Source: Rhizobium phaseoli (GTDB taxonomy: Bacteria > Pseudomonadota > Alphaproteobacteria > Rhizobiales > Rhizobiaceae). Taken from it: a stretch of DNA of 42,757 bases. The position numbers and the translations under genes were made by a program. Numbering within the stretch: the first letter of the stretch is position 1; the number at the start of each line of letters is the position of its first letter. Shown piece after piece: positions 25,911 through 34,219 of the stretch. Location: assembly GCF_010668805.1 (NCBI RefSeq), contig NZ_WUFT01000032.1, forward strand, positions 1-42,757, in the 5' to 3' direction. A model generated the notes under the pieces. It made no database searches, was not told where the DNA came from, and was given only the letters and a program-made list of their open reading frames with translations.

Positions 25911-26933
25911 TCATTCGCTCCGGGTGATCTTGGTGGAACGGACCGGCGTTCCCGCATTCTCCACGCGGCCGTCGGCAAAGGCGATCATCAGCCGCTGGGC
26001 AATCGGCAGCATGGCGAAGATCGCGGCAAGGCCCGTCGCCGCGGCAAAGCGGATTGTCACCGCGCCGACGATCGGCGCTTGCCCCGATGCGTCGAACAGG
26101 ATGACCGGTGCGCCGGTCTCGACGGCGGAGACCGCCATCGCCGTCACCAGACCGGCTGTTTCGTCCAAGCCGCGAAACAGCACGACGCCGATTTCCGGCC
26201 CCAGCATCTCCATCGGCCCATGGCGCAACTGGCCGCCTTCAAGCGAGAAGCAGGGGCGGCGCGACAATTCCGTCAATCCGAGCGCCAATGCCTCGGCGAT
26301 TCCTTGCAGCCGGCGGCCTGAGGTGACGACCGTTGCGACGTCTTCGAGATTGGTGAGGGCGGCTGCGATATCATGGTCTTCAGGCGCCCTGAGGACGGCA
26401 AGTGCGGCCGTGGGATCTTCGCCGAGGGCGGAAAGGATTGCCAGATGCAGGGCGAAGGTTACCGTCAGGCTGCGGGTTGCGGCAAAGGCAAGTTCGGTGC
26501 CGCCGGCGCCCACCAATGACGGGGCGGTTCTTGCGAGGAAGGAACTGGCTTCGAGCGTCAGGCCGAAGGTCTCCTCTGTGCCTCCGGTCTCGTCGAACCA
26601 ACGCACCACCTCGGCGCTCTCACCCGATTGCGAGGTGACGAAGATCGTCCTGCCGTCAATGGGCAGCGGCTGGCCGAGCTGCTCGGAGAGCGGCAAGGCG
26701 ACGGTATCGATGCCGAGCGAGCGGTAGAGCGGTTCGACGGCGCGGTTGACGGCATGCGAGCCGCCCATGCCGAGCAAGAGCAACCGGCCGGTTTTCTCAA
26801 GCGAGGCAGCGGCTCTTGTCGCGATCGGCCCGGCAACTTCATAGGAGGCGATCGCATCGGCATGCTGGCGCGCCATCTCGCGGTCGATCGCGGCAAGTCC
26901 GGCCGGCCGGGTTCTTTCTGTTGTCATGTTCAT
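25911..26933 (-). CDS. SIS-domain sugar isomerase/deglycase (GlmS-SIS / FrlB-like)
   Basis: 340 aa, two SIS domains without a glutaminase domain. LLLLGMGGSHAVNRAVEPLYRSLG begins domain 1, and FVTSQSGESAEVV (98-110) is the phosphosugar-binding Ser loop. In domain 2, E222 (GLTELSRR) and H238 (QLRHGPMEML) are exactly 16 residues apart, the same spacing as the catalytic Glu/His of GlmS (E488/H504) and of fructosamine-6-phosphate deglycases. Active-site chemistry therefore looks intact. It could be an amino-sugar isomerase/deaminase (AgaS-like) or a deglycase. 4-nt overlap with the permease upstream. Confidence 0.8.
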   Translation of the reverse strand: MNMTTERTRPAGLAAIDREMARQHADAIASYEVAGPIATRAAASLEKTGRLLLLGMGGSHAVNRAVEPLYRSLGIDTVALPLSEQLGQPLPIDGRTIFVTSQSGESAEVVRWFDETGGTEETFGLTLEASSFLARTAPSLVGAGGTELAFAATRSLTVTFALHLAILSALGEDPTAALAVLRAPEDHDIAAALTNLEDVATVVTSGRRLQGIAEALALGLTELSRRPCFSLEGGQLRHGPMEMLGPEIGVVLFRGLDETAGLVTAMAVSAVETGAPVILFDASGQAPIVGAVTIRFAAATGLAAIFAMLPIAQRLMIAFADGRVENAGTPVRSTKITRSE

Positions 26934-27775
26934 CCCTTGACGCCGCCGCTGGTGAGCCCTGAAATCAGGGCGCGTTGCATGACGAGACCGATCAGCACCG
27001 GGGGCAGGGCGGCGAGCACGCCTGCCGTGGCGATCAGTCCGTAATCGGAAACGCGGCCGCCGGCGAGATCGGCAATGGCGACTGTCAGCGTTTTGGCGCG
27101 CTGGTCCGAGGTGAAGAGCAGCGCGTAGAAGAATTCATCCCAGGCAAGCAGGAATGCAAAGAGGCTCGATGTCGCGACCACGGGGCCGGCGAGCGGCAGC
27201 GTGATGATCCTCAGCGTCTGGAATAGGCCGGCGCCGTCGATCATCGCGGCGGATTCGATCTCGCGCGGGATGGAATCGAAGCCCGATTTCATCAACCAGG
27301 TGGTGAAGGGTGCCAGGATGGTCAGATAGACCAAGGCAAGGCCGAAGACGTTGTTCAGCATGCCGAGATGAGAGAGACCCATATAGAGCGGCACGGCGAG
27401 GGCTACCGGCGGCAGCATATAGGTGGCGATCACCATCGATAGCGACCATCCGACAGAAGGCGTGCGCGACACTGCCCAGCCGGCCGGAATTGCAAGCGCG
27501 ATGGCGGCGATCGTCGCCATGCCAGCCACCTCGATGCTGTTGCGCAGCGACGCGGTAAAGGCGGCGCCGGCGCTGTTTTCGATCGTCGAGAGCAGCACGG
27601 CGTAGCGAGAGAAATCCACCGTTTGCGGCCACCAGCGCAGCGGTTTTGCGGCAAGATCGGCGGCCGGCGAGATGCTCATGATGAACAGCCAGAGGATCGG
27701 CGCCAGGATGACGGCGGCAAGCAGCAGCGCGCAGATATAGATGAAGGCGGAAAACAGCGGGCTTTGGCGTTCCAT
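26930..27775 (-). CDS. Sugar ABC transporter permease (MalG type)
   Basis: 281 aa, six membrane helices. It carries the EAA loop REIESAAMIDGAGLFQTLRIITLPLAGP that docks the ATPase. The long periplasmic segment after helix 1 is MalG/UgpE-like. Overlaps the preceding permease gene by one base and the SIS gene by four. Part of the carbohydrate uptake transporter-1 family with the binding protein at 28734-29972. Confidence 0.9.
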   Translation of the reverse strand: MERQSPLFSAFIYICALLLAAVILAPILWLFIMSISPAADLAAKPLRWWPQTVDFSRYAVLLSTIENSAGAAFTASLRNSIEVAGMATIAAIALAIPAGWAVSRTPSVGWSLSMVIATYMLPPVALAVPLYMGLSHLGMLNNVFGLALVYLTILAPFTTWLMKSGFDSIPREIESAAMIDGAGLFQTLRIITLPLAGPVVATSSLFAFLLAWDEFFYALLFTSDQRAKTLTVAIADLAGGRVSDYGLIATAGVLAALPPVLIGLVMQRALISGLTSGGVKG

Positions 27776-28659
27776 CAGGCAGCACTCCCGGCGGTCTTGC
27801 GCACCAGGGCGGCGTAGCCGGCGGCAAGCAGTGTCACCAGCAGCGTCACGATCAAGGCCAACGACGCGCCGGAGCCCGCCCGCTGGAAGGAGAAGGCTTC
27901 CTGATAGACGAGGATCGACAGCGTGCGCGTGCTATTGGCCGGGCCACCGCGGGTCATGACCCAGATGATGTCGAACACCTTGAAGGCTTCGATCGTGCGC
28001 AGCACCAAGGCCACCATCAGCGGGCCGGCGAGATAGGGCAAGATGACGAAGCGGAAGCGGGCGACAGCGCCGGCGCCGTCGACGAGCGAGGCGGCGGTGA
28101 TGTCGCGCGGCACGGCCTGGAGTGCGGCCAGCGCGATCAGCGCCACCAGCGGGAAATTCTTCCAGCAGTCGGCGACGATGAGGGCTGCCAGCGCCGTGCC
28201 CGGTTCGCCGAGCCAGGAGCGGTAGGCGTCGAGCAGGCCGAGCTGGGTCAGCGCCGCGTTGAGCGCACCATATTCCGGATTGTAGATCAGCCGCCAGAGC
28301 GTGGCGTTGACGACGGTGGGCAGCGCCCAGGGCAGGATCATCAGGGCGCGAAGCGCGGTGCGGCCACGGAATTGCTGGTTCAGCAGCAAGGCGGCCAGAA
28401 TGCCGATCACCATTTCGGCGGCGACCGAGACGATCGCGAACCATGCGGTGGTGTTGAGGGTGCGTTGAAAATTCGAGCCGGAGATCATCTTCGCATAATT
28501 GTCGATACCAACGAAGCTTCCTTCCGTGCCGACGAGTTTGGCATCGGTGAAGGAGAGGCCGACAGTATCGATCAGAGGCCAGCCGATGACCGATATCATG
28601 ACCACGAGAAGCGGCAGCATCAAAAGCCACGCGCGGGTTGTCAGCCAAGTGCCCGACAT
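27775..28659 (-). CDS. Sugar ABC transporter permease (MalF/UgpA type)
   Basis: 294 aa, six membrane helices. The EAA loop reads RDITAASLVDGAGAVARFRFVILPYLAGPL, and the N-terminus MLPLLVVMISVIGWPLIDTVGLSFTDAKLVG is typical of MalF-type subunits. I start at ATG 28659 with AAGGG 8 nt upstream; an in-frame TTG precedes it at 28662. First permease after the binding-protein gene, separated from it by a hairpin. Confidence 0.9.
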   Translation of the reverse strand: MSGTWLTTRAWLLMLPLLVVMISVIGWPLIDTVGLSFTDAKLVGTEGSFVGIDNYAKMISGSNFQRTLNTTAWFAIVSVAAEMVIGILAALLLNQQFRGRTALRALMILPWALPTVVNATLWRLIYNPEYGALNAALTQLGLLDAYRSWLGEPGTALAALIVADCWKNFPLVALIALAALQAVPRDITAASLVDGAGAVARFRFVILPYLAGPLMVALVLRTIEAFKVFDIIWVMTRGGPANSTRTLSILVYQEAFSFQRAGSGASLALIVTLLVTLLAAGYAALVRKTAGSAA

Positions 28660-28694
28660 CAAGGCGACCCTTCTTCATTCTTAAGTTTTGGAAA

Positions 28695-28719
28695 CCGGGC
28701 GACGGCTGGCGTCGCCCGG
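28695..28719 (-). terminator. Intra-operon hairpin between binding-protein and permease genes
   Basis: CCGGGCGACG and CGTCGCCCGG form a perfect 10-bp stem with a 5-nt loop, followed on the minus strand by TTTCC. Probably a partial terminator or mRNA stabiliser that raises binding-protein expression over the downstream genes. Function is inference. Confidence 0.65.
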
Positions 28720-28733
28720 GGTTCCGAGCCGGA

Positions 28734-29972
28734 TCAGAGGCCGCTATTGTCGGCCGCCGACTTCAGTGCGTCCTCGGGAGAGGACTGGCCGAGCAGTGAT
28801 TCCTGAATCGCCTGCTGCAGGGCGGTCGAAAGCTCCTGATATTTCGGTGTCGTCGGACGCGGATACATCGCGGCAAGGCCGACCTTGGCGGCAGAGATCA
28901 GCTCTTCCTGACCTTTGGTGACGGCCGGGTCCTCATAGGAGGAGGCCCAGATCGGCAGGCTGAGCTTGGCATAGGTATTCTGCGTCGCCTGTGAGGTCAT
29001 GAAGGTGATGTATTTCCAGGCTTCATCCGGATGTTGGCTGGCCGAGGTGATGCCGAGGCCCATCGAGCCGTTGACGGCTGAAGCCTGGCTCTTGCCGGCC
29101 ACACCCGGTGCCGGGACGACGCCGACCTTGCCCGCGACTTTGCTGTCTTTCGGATCGTTGGCCATGTTGTACATGTAGGTCCAGTTCAGCGCGAAGGCGG
29201 CATCGCCGTTTTCGAAGACCTTGCGGACGTCCTCTTCCAGAAATTCCTTGGAGTTCGGATTGGTCAGGCCGGACGAATAGCTGGAGACCATGTATTTCAG
29301 CGCATCAAGACCGCCGCCGGTCTGGAAGGCTGGCTTGCCCTCCTTGAGGAAATCACCGCCATAGGCGCTGACGAGCGTGGTGTAGTCGCAGATCGCCGCT
29401 TCGGCCTGCGACCAACTCCAGGCGATCGGCGTGGCGAGCAAGCCCTTGTCCTTGATCGTCTTTGCCTGCTCGGTCAGCTCGTCCCAGGTTTTCGGCGGAG
29501 CCTTGATGCCGGCCTTTTCAAGGATCTCCTTGTTGTAGAACAGGTATTTGGTATCGAGAATCCACGGCATGCCGAAATATTTGCCGTCATACTGCACGGT
29601 GGTCCAGGCGCCCGGCAGCACGCCTTTCTTCATCTCGTCGGTGACGCGCGAGGAGACGTCGACCAGCCCCTTGTTGGTGGCGTATTCGGCCGGCCAGATA
29701 ACATCGAAGAGGACGACGTCGTAGCCACCGCCGGAACCCTGGGCCAGCACCGTCTTGTCGTGCAGACCTTCATAGGGAACGAATTCGAGATTGACCTTGA
29801 TATCGGGGTTCGCCTTGGCGAAGGCATCCGTCATGGCACGCACGTCGGCCTCGCTATAGGCGGCCTGCGCCATGAAAAGCGCGTTCAGCGTCGTCTCGGC
29901 GAAAGCGTGCGGTGCAAGAGATGCGCCGATCAGGGCCGCACCGAGAAGCGTCTTGTTAAAGGATTTCAGCAT
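28734..29972 (-). CDS. ABC transporter sugar-binding protein (SBP family 1)
   Basis: 412 aa. Signal peptide ~1-25 (LLGAALIGASLAPHAFA), then a MalE-like fold with AYSEADVRAMTDAFAKANPDIKVNLEFVPYEGLHDK and the family motif GVAGKSQASAVNGSMGLGITSASQHPDEAWKYI. SD GGAGG precedes ATG 29972; an in-frame codon at 30002 gives a poor leader. It captures the substrate in the periplasm for the two permeases. First gene of the operon, divergent from the ROK repressor. Confidence 0.9.
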   Translation of the reverse strand: MLKSFNKTLLGAALIGASLAPHAFAETTLNALFMAQAAYSEADVRAMTDAFAKANPDIKVNLEFVPYEGLHDKTVLAQGSGGGYDVVLFDVIWPAEYATNKGLVDVSSRVTDEMKKGVLPGAWTTVQYDGKYFGMPWILDTKYLFYNKEILEKAGIKAPPKTWDELTEQAKTIKDKGLLATPIAWSWSQAEAAICDYTTLVSAYGGDFLKEGKPAFQTGGGLDALKYMVSSYSSGLTNPNSKEFLEEDVRKVFENGDAAFALNWTYMYNMANDPKDSKVAGKVGVVPAPGVAGKSQASAVNGSMGLGITSASQHPDEAWKYITFMTSQATQNTYAKLSLPIWASSYEDPAVTKGQEELISAAKVGLAAMYPRPTTPKYQELSTALQQAIQESLLGQSSPEDALKSAADNSGL

Positions 29973-30104
29973 TGCAGCCTCCAGTTTTTGACATTTACGC
30001 ATTGCCGAGGGCGGCCCTCCGCCGTCGGTGTTCGAGAAGTCGTCTCGGAGCGTCGTTGGAGCCCTTGTCGGCGTCCTGCGTTCCCTGGAACTCTCCGGTC
30101 CCTT

Positions 30105-30129
30105 ATTAAGTCAAATGTCTTGACTTAAT
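30105..30129. promoter_or_regulatory. ROK operator: perfect 10-bp palindrome containing divergent -35 elements
   Basis: ATTAAGTCAA, 5-nt spacer ATGTC, TTGACTTAAT. It lies in the gap between the divergent sugar operon and ROK gene. Each arm contains TTGACT reading outward, which can serve as the -35 box of the promoter on that side, so a bound repressor would block both. AT-rich palindromes of this kind are usual ROK targets. Confidence 0.8.
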
Positions 30130-30170
30130 TACTTGTTCAACATTCTATTGGAGTCAAGAGGCAATTGCAC

Positions 30171-31376
30171 ATGAATGACAGCCGTCCGATCCGGGCCAAG
30201 CGCGGCACCAACCACGAGGGCACCAGTGCCCATAACCGGCGCGTGATGATCGATGCCCTGAGAATCAACGGCGCGCTTTCTCGCGCCGATCTGGCGCGGG
30301 CGACGCGGCTGACCAAGCAGACAGTGTCCAATATCATCGAGGAACTCGAACGCGACGGTCTCGTCAGCTCGCAGGAGGCGGTGAGGAAGGGCAGGGGCCA
30401 GCCCTCGACGCCTTATCGGCTCGTTCCGGAAGGCGCTTTTGCGGTCGGCCTGCAGATCGACCGGCACGTGACGCGGGCGGTTGCCGTCGATCTTGTCGGC
30501 AGCGTTCTGGTGCGCGACGAGGCCGGGCTCTCACCTGGAGGTCCGTCGCAAGGGGCGAAGGTGATCCTTGATCTTGTCGCCAGCGTGCGTTCGAAGCTTG
30601 CCGGCGTCGTAGGGCAGTCGGAAAAGCGGCTTGTCGGCCTCGGCGTGGCCATGCCCGGGCCATTCGGGGTCGCCGGCAGCGGCGACGATCCGTGGATGAT
30701 GGAGGCCTGGCAGAAGTTTCCGCTAGTGGAAACGCTGACCGCCGGTACCGGGCTCGATGTCGACCTGCAGAACGATGCGGCCGCGGCGGCGACCGCCGAG
30801 CGCATGGTGGGGGCGGCCCATGGGCTCGACCATGCCGTCTGCCTCTTCGTTGGCTATGGCATCGGCGCCGGCCTTATCCTGAATGGCGAACTCTACCGCG
30901 GCGCCAACGGCAACGCCGGCGAGATCGGCATGGCGCTGCTGTTTGCCGACGGCAAGTCGACGCCGCTCGAACATCGTGCCTCCCTTGCCTCGCTCTATCA
31001 GCATCTGTCAGCCGATCCCGCCGATCCTGATCTCCATGCGCGCATCAACGACCTTGCCCTGAGCGGCGATCGAGGCATCGACGCCTGGGTCGAGGCGGCG
31101 GCGGTGGACCTGCGCTGGAGCATCCATCTCATCGAAACCCTGTTCGATCCGCAAACCGTTATCCTCTGCGGCAGCGCGCCCGAAGCGCTGGTGAACAAGC
31201 TGATTGCGGCAATCGGCCCGTTGCTGCCCTCGATTGCCGAACGTCGCGGTCGCATACTGCCGCGACTGCAGCCCGGCATGGCCGATCCCTGGTCGGTCGC
31301 ACTCGGTGCTGCCGCCGGGCCGATCAGCCACGCGTTCGATCCACGTTTTGCTGCAATTTTGAAGGATTCCCTTTAA
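30171..31376 (+). CDS. ROK family transcriptional repressor
   Basis: 401 aa. The N-terminal winged HTH is RRVMIDALRINGALSRADLARATRLTKQTVSNIIEELERDGLVSSQEAV (~23-71). The ROK/sugar-kinase-like domain begins AVGLQIDRHVTRAVAVDLVG, and GYGIGAGLILNGELYRGANGNAGEIG is the ROK signature. The usual zinc motif CxCGxxGC after the signature is absent. ATG 30171 has AAGAGG about 10 nt upstream. Very likely represses the divergent sugar operon and itself through the palindrome 42 bp upstream; the inducer would be the imported sugar or its phosphate. Confidence 0.88.
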   Translation: MNDSRPIRAKRGTNHEGTSAHNRRVMIDALRINGALSRADLARATRLTKQTVSNIIEELERDGLVSSQEAVRKGRGQPSTPYRLVPEGAFAVGLQIDRHVTRAVAVDLVGSVLVRDEAGLSPGGPSQGAKVILDLVASVRSKLAGVVGQSEKRLVGLGVAMPGPFGVAGSGDDPWMMEAWQKFPLVETLTAGTGLDVDLQNDAAAAATAERMVGAAHGLDHAVCLFVGYGIGAGLILNGELYRGANGNAGEIGMALLFADGKSTPLEHRASLASLYQHLSADPADPDLHARINDLALSGDRGIDAWVEAAAVDLRWSIHLIETLFDPQTVILCGSAPEALVNKLIAAIGPLLPSIAERRGRILPRLQPGMADPWSVALGAAAGPISHAFDPRFAAILKDSL

Positions 31377-31648
31377 TTTCAAGGCTGAAACCAGGCGTTC
31401 CACAGCAGTGCAATGGCGTAGAGGTAGCCGATTTTGCGAGTTTCATGTGACGGTATTCCCCGAATAAGAATGCGCTGTCGCAATATAGGCAAATATTGAA
31501 AACCCTTGATAATTATATTTATTCGAATATGAATATAACTGTTCGGCGGTGCCCTGGGGAGGCTGGCGAGGCTTCAATCAATATAGCCTCGGCTGTGGCA
31601 AATAATATCCGAATGAAGGTTTTGTGACGGTACGATTTCGATCGTTTC

Positions 31649-31666
31649 ATGTCATGTAATATTCAT
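31649..31666 (+). promoter_or_regulatory. Candidate Pho box upstream of ugpB
   Basis: ATGTCAT, 4 nt, TATTCAT: a 7-4-7 direct repeat like CTGTCAT-N4-CTGTCAT, with 6/7 and 4/7 matches, 74 bp before the ugpB start. Phosphate control of ugp by PhoB is established in E. coli. The second half-site is weak. The gap 31377-31739 also holds TGTGACGGTA twice (31446 and 31623) and no gene. Confidence 0.35.
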
Positions 31667-31739
31667 TAGCCGCAGCAATTTGAACCAGCTAATAGGGCGT
31701 GCGCTGAAAGTGCGCATCCCTTTTACGTTCGAGGTTCTC

Positions 31740-33095
31740 ATGCAAGCCAAGCTTCTCGGCGCCGTTGGCGCCCTTCTCGCTACAGCGTTTCTTGCCGGTC
31801 CCGCTGCCGCCGCCGATAAGACCAAGATCGACTTCTGGTTCGGCAATTCCGGTGACATCGCAAAGCGTGTCCAGGAACAGTGCGATCGGTTCAACCAGTC
31901 GCAGGCCGATTACGAAGTCGTCTGCACCAGCCAGGGCAGCTACGACGCTTCCTTGCAGAACACCATCGCCGCCTTCCGCGCCGGCAAGCAGCCGACCATC
32001 GCTCAGGTCTCCGACGCCGGCACGCTCGACATCATGCTTTCCGGCGCCTACTACCCGGCCAACCAGCTGATGACCGACATGGGCTACACCGTCGACTGGA
32101 AAGATTACTTTTCCGGCATCGCTAACTATTATGCGACGTCGAAGGGCGAGATGTATTCCTTCCCCTTCAACTCCTCGACCGCACTGCTCTACTGGAACAA
32201 GGATGCCTTCGCCAAGATCGGCAAAGACCATGCTCCCGCCACCTGGCAGGAAGCCGGCGCAGATTTCAAGGCTTTGAAGGACGCCGGCTATGCTTGCCCG
32301 CTTGCCTTCGACATCTCCAACAACGAAGTCTGGCAGTACATCGAGCAGTTCGAAGCCGTCAACGGCGAAGCGATCGCGACGAAGAAGAACGGCTTTGAGG
32401 GCCTCGATGCCGAGCTGGTGTTCAACAAGAACCCGATGCTCGTCAGCTATGTCAAGGATCTCAAGTCCTGGTACGACAACAAGCTTGCATTCATCAAGAA
32501 CAAGGCCGTCGGCCAGACCTTTGTCGAGGCTTTTGCTGCCGGCGATTGCCAGGTCATGCTGACCTCCGTCGGCGACCACGGCAATGTTGGCCGCACCGCC
32601 AAGCAGGGCATGAACTGGGGCGTTGCCACGCTCCCGACTTACGGCGACGCAACCCGCCACAGCTCCTACGTCGGCGGCGCTTCGCTCTGGGTTCTGAAGG
32701 GTCACTCCGATGCCGAATATAAGGCTGCCGCTGCTTTCTTCAACTTCGTCGCAAAGCCGGAAGAAGCTCTCACCTGGTCGACCGTGACCGGCTATATCCC
32801 GGTTCGTAACTCCGGCTTCGAATATCTGAAGAAGCAGGGCTTTTACGACAAGGCTCCTTACGCCGGCCGCGAACTCGCCATTCAGAGCCTGACAGCATCG
32901 CCTGCTGACGACACGGCTGCGCACGGCATCCGCCTCGGCGGTCTGCTGCAGGTTCGCACCGAAATCGCCAACAGCCTGCAGGCAATCTTCGTCAACAACG
33001 CTGACGTCCAGGCTTCGCTCGACGGCGCTGCCGAACGCGGTAACCAGCTGCTGCGTCGCTTCCAGCAGACCTACAAGAACGTTCAGCTTCCCTGA
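31740..33095 (+). CDS. ugpB: Glycerol-3-phosphate ABC transporter binding protein
   Basis: 451 aa. Signal peptide ~1-24 (LLGAVGALLATAFLAGPAAAA). The mature protein opens KTKIDFWFGNSGDIAKRVQEQCDRFNQSQADYEV, and SYVGGASLWVLKGHSDAEYKAAAAFFNFVAKPEEALTWSTVTGYIPV is a strong UgpB match. It binds sn-glycerol-3-phosphate or glycerophosphodiesters in the periplasm. ATG 31740 follows a GAGG; the frame extends upstream to 31680 without signal-peptide sense. First gene of ugpBAEC. A long antisense frame (31689-34238) is a codon-bias shadow. Confidence 0.9.
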   Translation: MQAKLLGAVGALLATAFLAGPAAAADKTKIDFWFGNSGDIAKRVQEQCDRFNQSQADYEVVCTSQGSYDASLQNTIAAFRAGKQPTIAQVSDAGTLDIMLSGAYYPANQLMTDMGYTVDWKDYFSGIANYYATSKGEMYSFPFNSSTALLYWNKDAFAKIGKDHAPATWQEAGADFKALKDAGYACPLAFDISNNEVWQYIEQFEAVNGEAIATKKNGFEGLDAELVFNKNPMLVSYVKDLKSWYDNKLAFIKNKAVGQTFVEAFAAGDCQVMLTSVGDHGNVGRTAKQGMNWGVATLPTYGDATRHSSYVGGASLWVLKGHSDAEYKAAAAFFNFVAKPEEALTWSTVTGYIPVRNSGFEYLKKQGFYDKAPYAGRELAIQSLTASPADDTAAHGIRLGGLLQVRTEIANSLQAIFVNNADVQASLDGAAERGNQLLRRFQQTYKNVQLP

Positions 33096-33110
33096 TCGTC
33101 CGATATGAGC

Positions 33111-33145
33111 CGCACCCAGCCCGCGTTTGGCGCGCTGGGTGCGTT
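33111..33145 (+). terminator. Terminator-like hairpin between ugpB and ugpA
   Basis: CGCACCCAGC pairs with GCTGGGTGCG (33134-33143), extended by a few inner pairs, followed directly by TTTTT. It is positioned 16 bp after the ugpB stop. It probably terminates most transcripts after the binding-protein gene, with read-through to ugpAEC. Confidence 0.8.
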
Positions 33146-33196
33146 TTTGCAGGTTCTTCAATCGGACGCGGATGCGAACTCGCCGCCCGCGCCTCC

Positions 33197-33295
33197 TGCA
33201 TAATCCCTTAAATCGGAATCGATTCAGGGATAAATTATGCAGCAATTCAAAAGCTGCAGCGTCCTTTGCGCGTCTGAAAGAGGCGCGGCGCTGTG
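33197..33295. repeat. RIME-like intergenic repeat, copy 1 (inside the ugp operon)
   Basis: Two adjacent imperfect palindromes. The first has outer arms TGCATAAT/ATTATGCA and inner CCCTTAAATC/GATTCAGGG. The second has arms around GCAGCGTCC...GCGCGTCT and AGAGGCGCGGCGCTGT. It matches 39211-39309 in inverse orientation. Rhizobium-specific intergenic mosaic elements have this double-palindrome form; the name is from memory. Apparent codons upstream of ugpA come from this element. Confidence 0.75.
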
Positions 33296-33323
33296 GGCCA
33301 AACCAGGGCGAAAACGACCACTC

Positions 33324-34208
33324 ATGGAAAAGCGCGTCACTTTCTCCTCGACGACGATCGGACTGCTCTTTGCATTTCCGATGCTGCTGCTGATTTTCGT
33401 CTTCTTCTATTGGCCGAGCGCGCAGGCGCTCTATTGGGCGTTCACGCTCGAGCAGCCATGGGGCGGCGGTAATGCCTGGGTCGGTTTCGACAATTTCAAA
33501 CAGCTGCTCACCGATCCGATCTATTGGGACTCGATTTCTCGCAGCATGATCTTTGGCTTCAGCTCGACCGCGATTGCCATGGGGCTGGCGCTCATCCTGG
33601 CGCTTTTGACGGATCGCGAACTGCGCGGCCACAAAATCTACCGGTCGGTTTTCATCTGGCCCTACGCGATTGCCGCTCCGGCTCTCGGCCTGGCCTTCCG
33701 CTTCATCCTGGCGCCGGAGGCCGGCCTTCTGTCGGTCATCAATCACGTCTGGCCCGGTCTCTGGAACCCGGCGCTCGACGGCAAGGATGCGATGATCGCC
33801 GTCATCGTCGCCTTCTCCTGGAAATATATCGGCTACAACTTCATCTTCTTCCTGTCGGCCCTGCAAGGCATTCCACGCTCGCTGATCGAGGCGGCCGCAA
33901 TGGACGGTTCGGGGCCGATGCGCCGTATCTGGGATATTCAGCTGCCCTTGCTGACGCCGACGCTGTTCTTCCTGCTCGTCATCAATATCACCGAGAGCTT
34001 CCAGGATTCCTTCGGCATCGTCGACGTCATGACGCAGGGGGGGCCGGCGCGCGCGACAGACCTCATGGTTTACAAGATCTATTTCGACGGCTTCAGGGGC
34101 CTCGATTATTCGGGCGCCGCAGCCCAGTCGATCATTCTGATGGTGCTCGTTGTTCTTCTCACCATCTTTCAGTTCCGCTTTATCGAGCGGCGCGTGCACT
34201 ACAAGTAA
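33324..34208 (+). CDS. ugpA: Glycerol-3-phosphate ABC transporter permease UgpA
   Basis: 294 aa, matching E. coli UgpA (295). Six helices, EAA loop RSLIEAAAMDGSGPMRRIWDIQLPLLTP, and the diagnostic C-terminus FQFRFIERRVHYK. I place the start at ATG 33324 (MEKRVTF) because the upstream in-frame codons lie in the RIME-like repeat. The SD is weak. Forms the inner-membrane channel with UgpE. Confidence 0.9.
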   Translation: MEKRVTFSSTTIGLLFAFPMLLLIFVFFYWPSAQALYWAFTLEQPWGGGNAWVGFDNFKQLLTDPIYWDSISRSMIFGFSSTAIAMGLALILALLTDRELRGHKIYRSVFIWPYAIAAPALGLAFRFILAPEAGLLSVINHVWPGLWNPALDGKDAMIAVIVAFSWKYIGYNFIFFLSALQGIPRSLIEAAAMDGSGPMRRIWDIQLPLLTPTLFFLLVINITESFQDSFGIVDVMTQGGPARATDLMVYKIYFDGFRGLDYSGAAAQSIILMVLVVLLTIFQFRFIERRVHYK

Positions 34209-34219
34209 GGCCCCTGCAC

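Noticed and set aside
33524..34219. N-terminal extension of the ugpE frame into ugpA
   Set aside because: The family start MIERTP at 34220 fits E. coli UgpE; the upstream part is an out-of-frame reading of ugpA.
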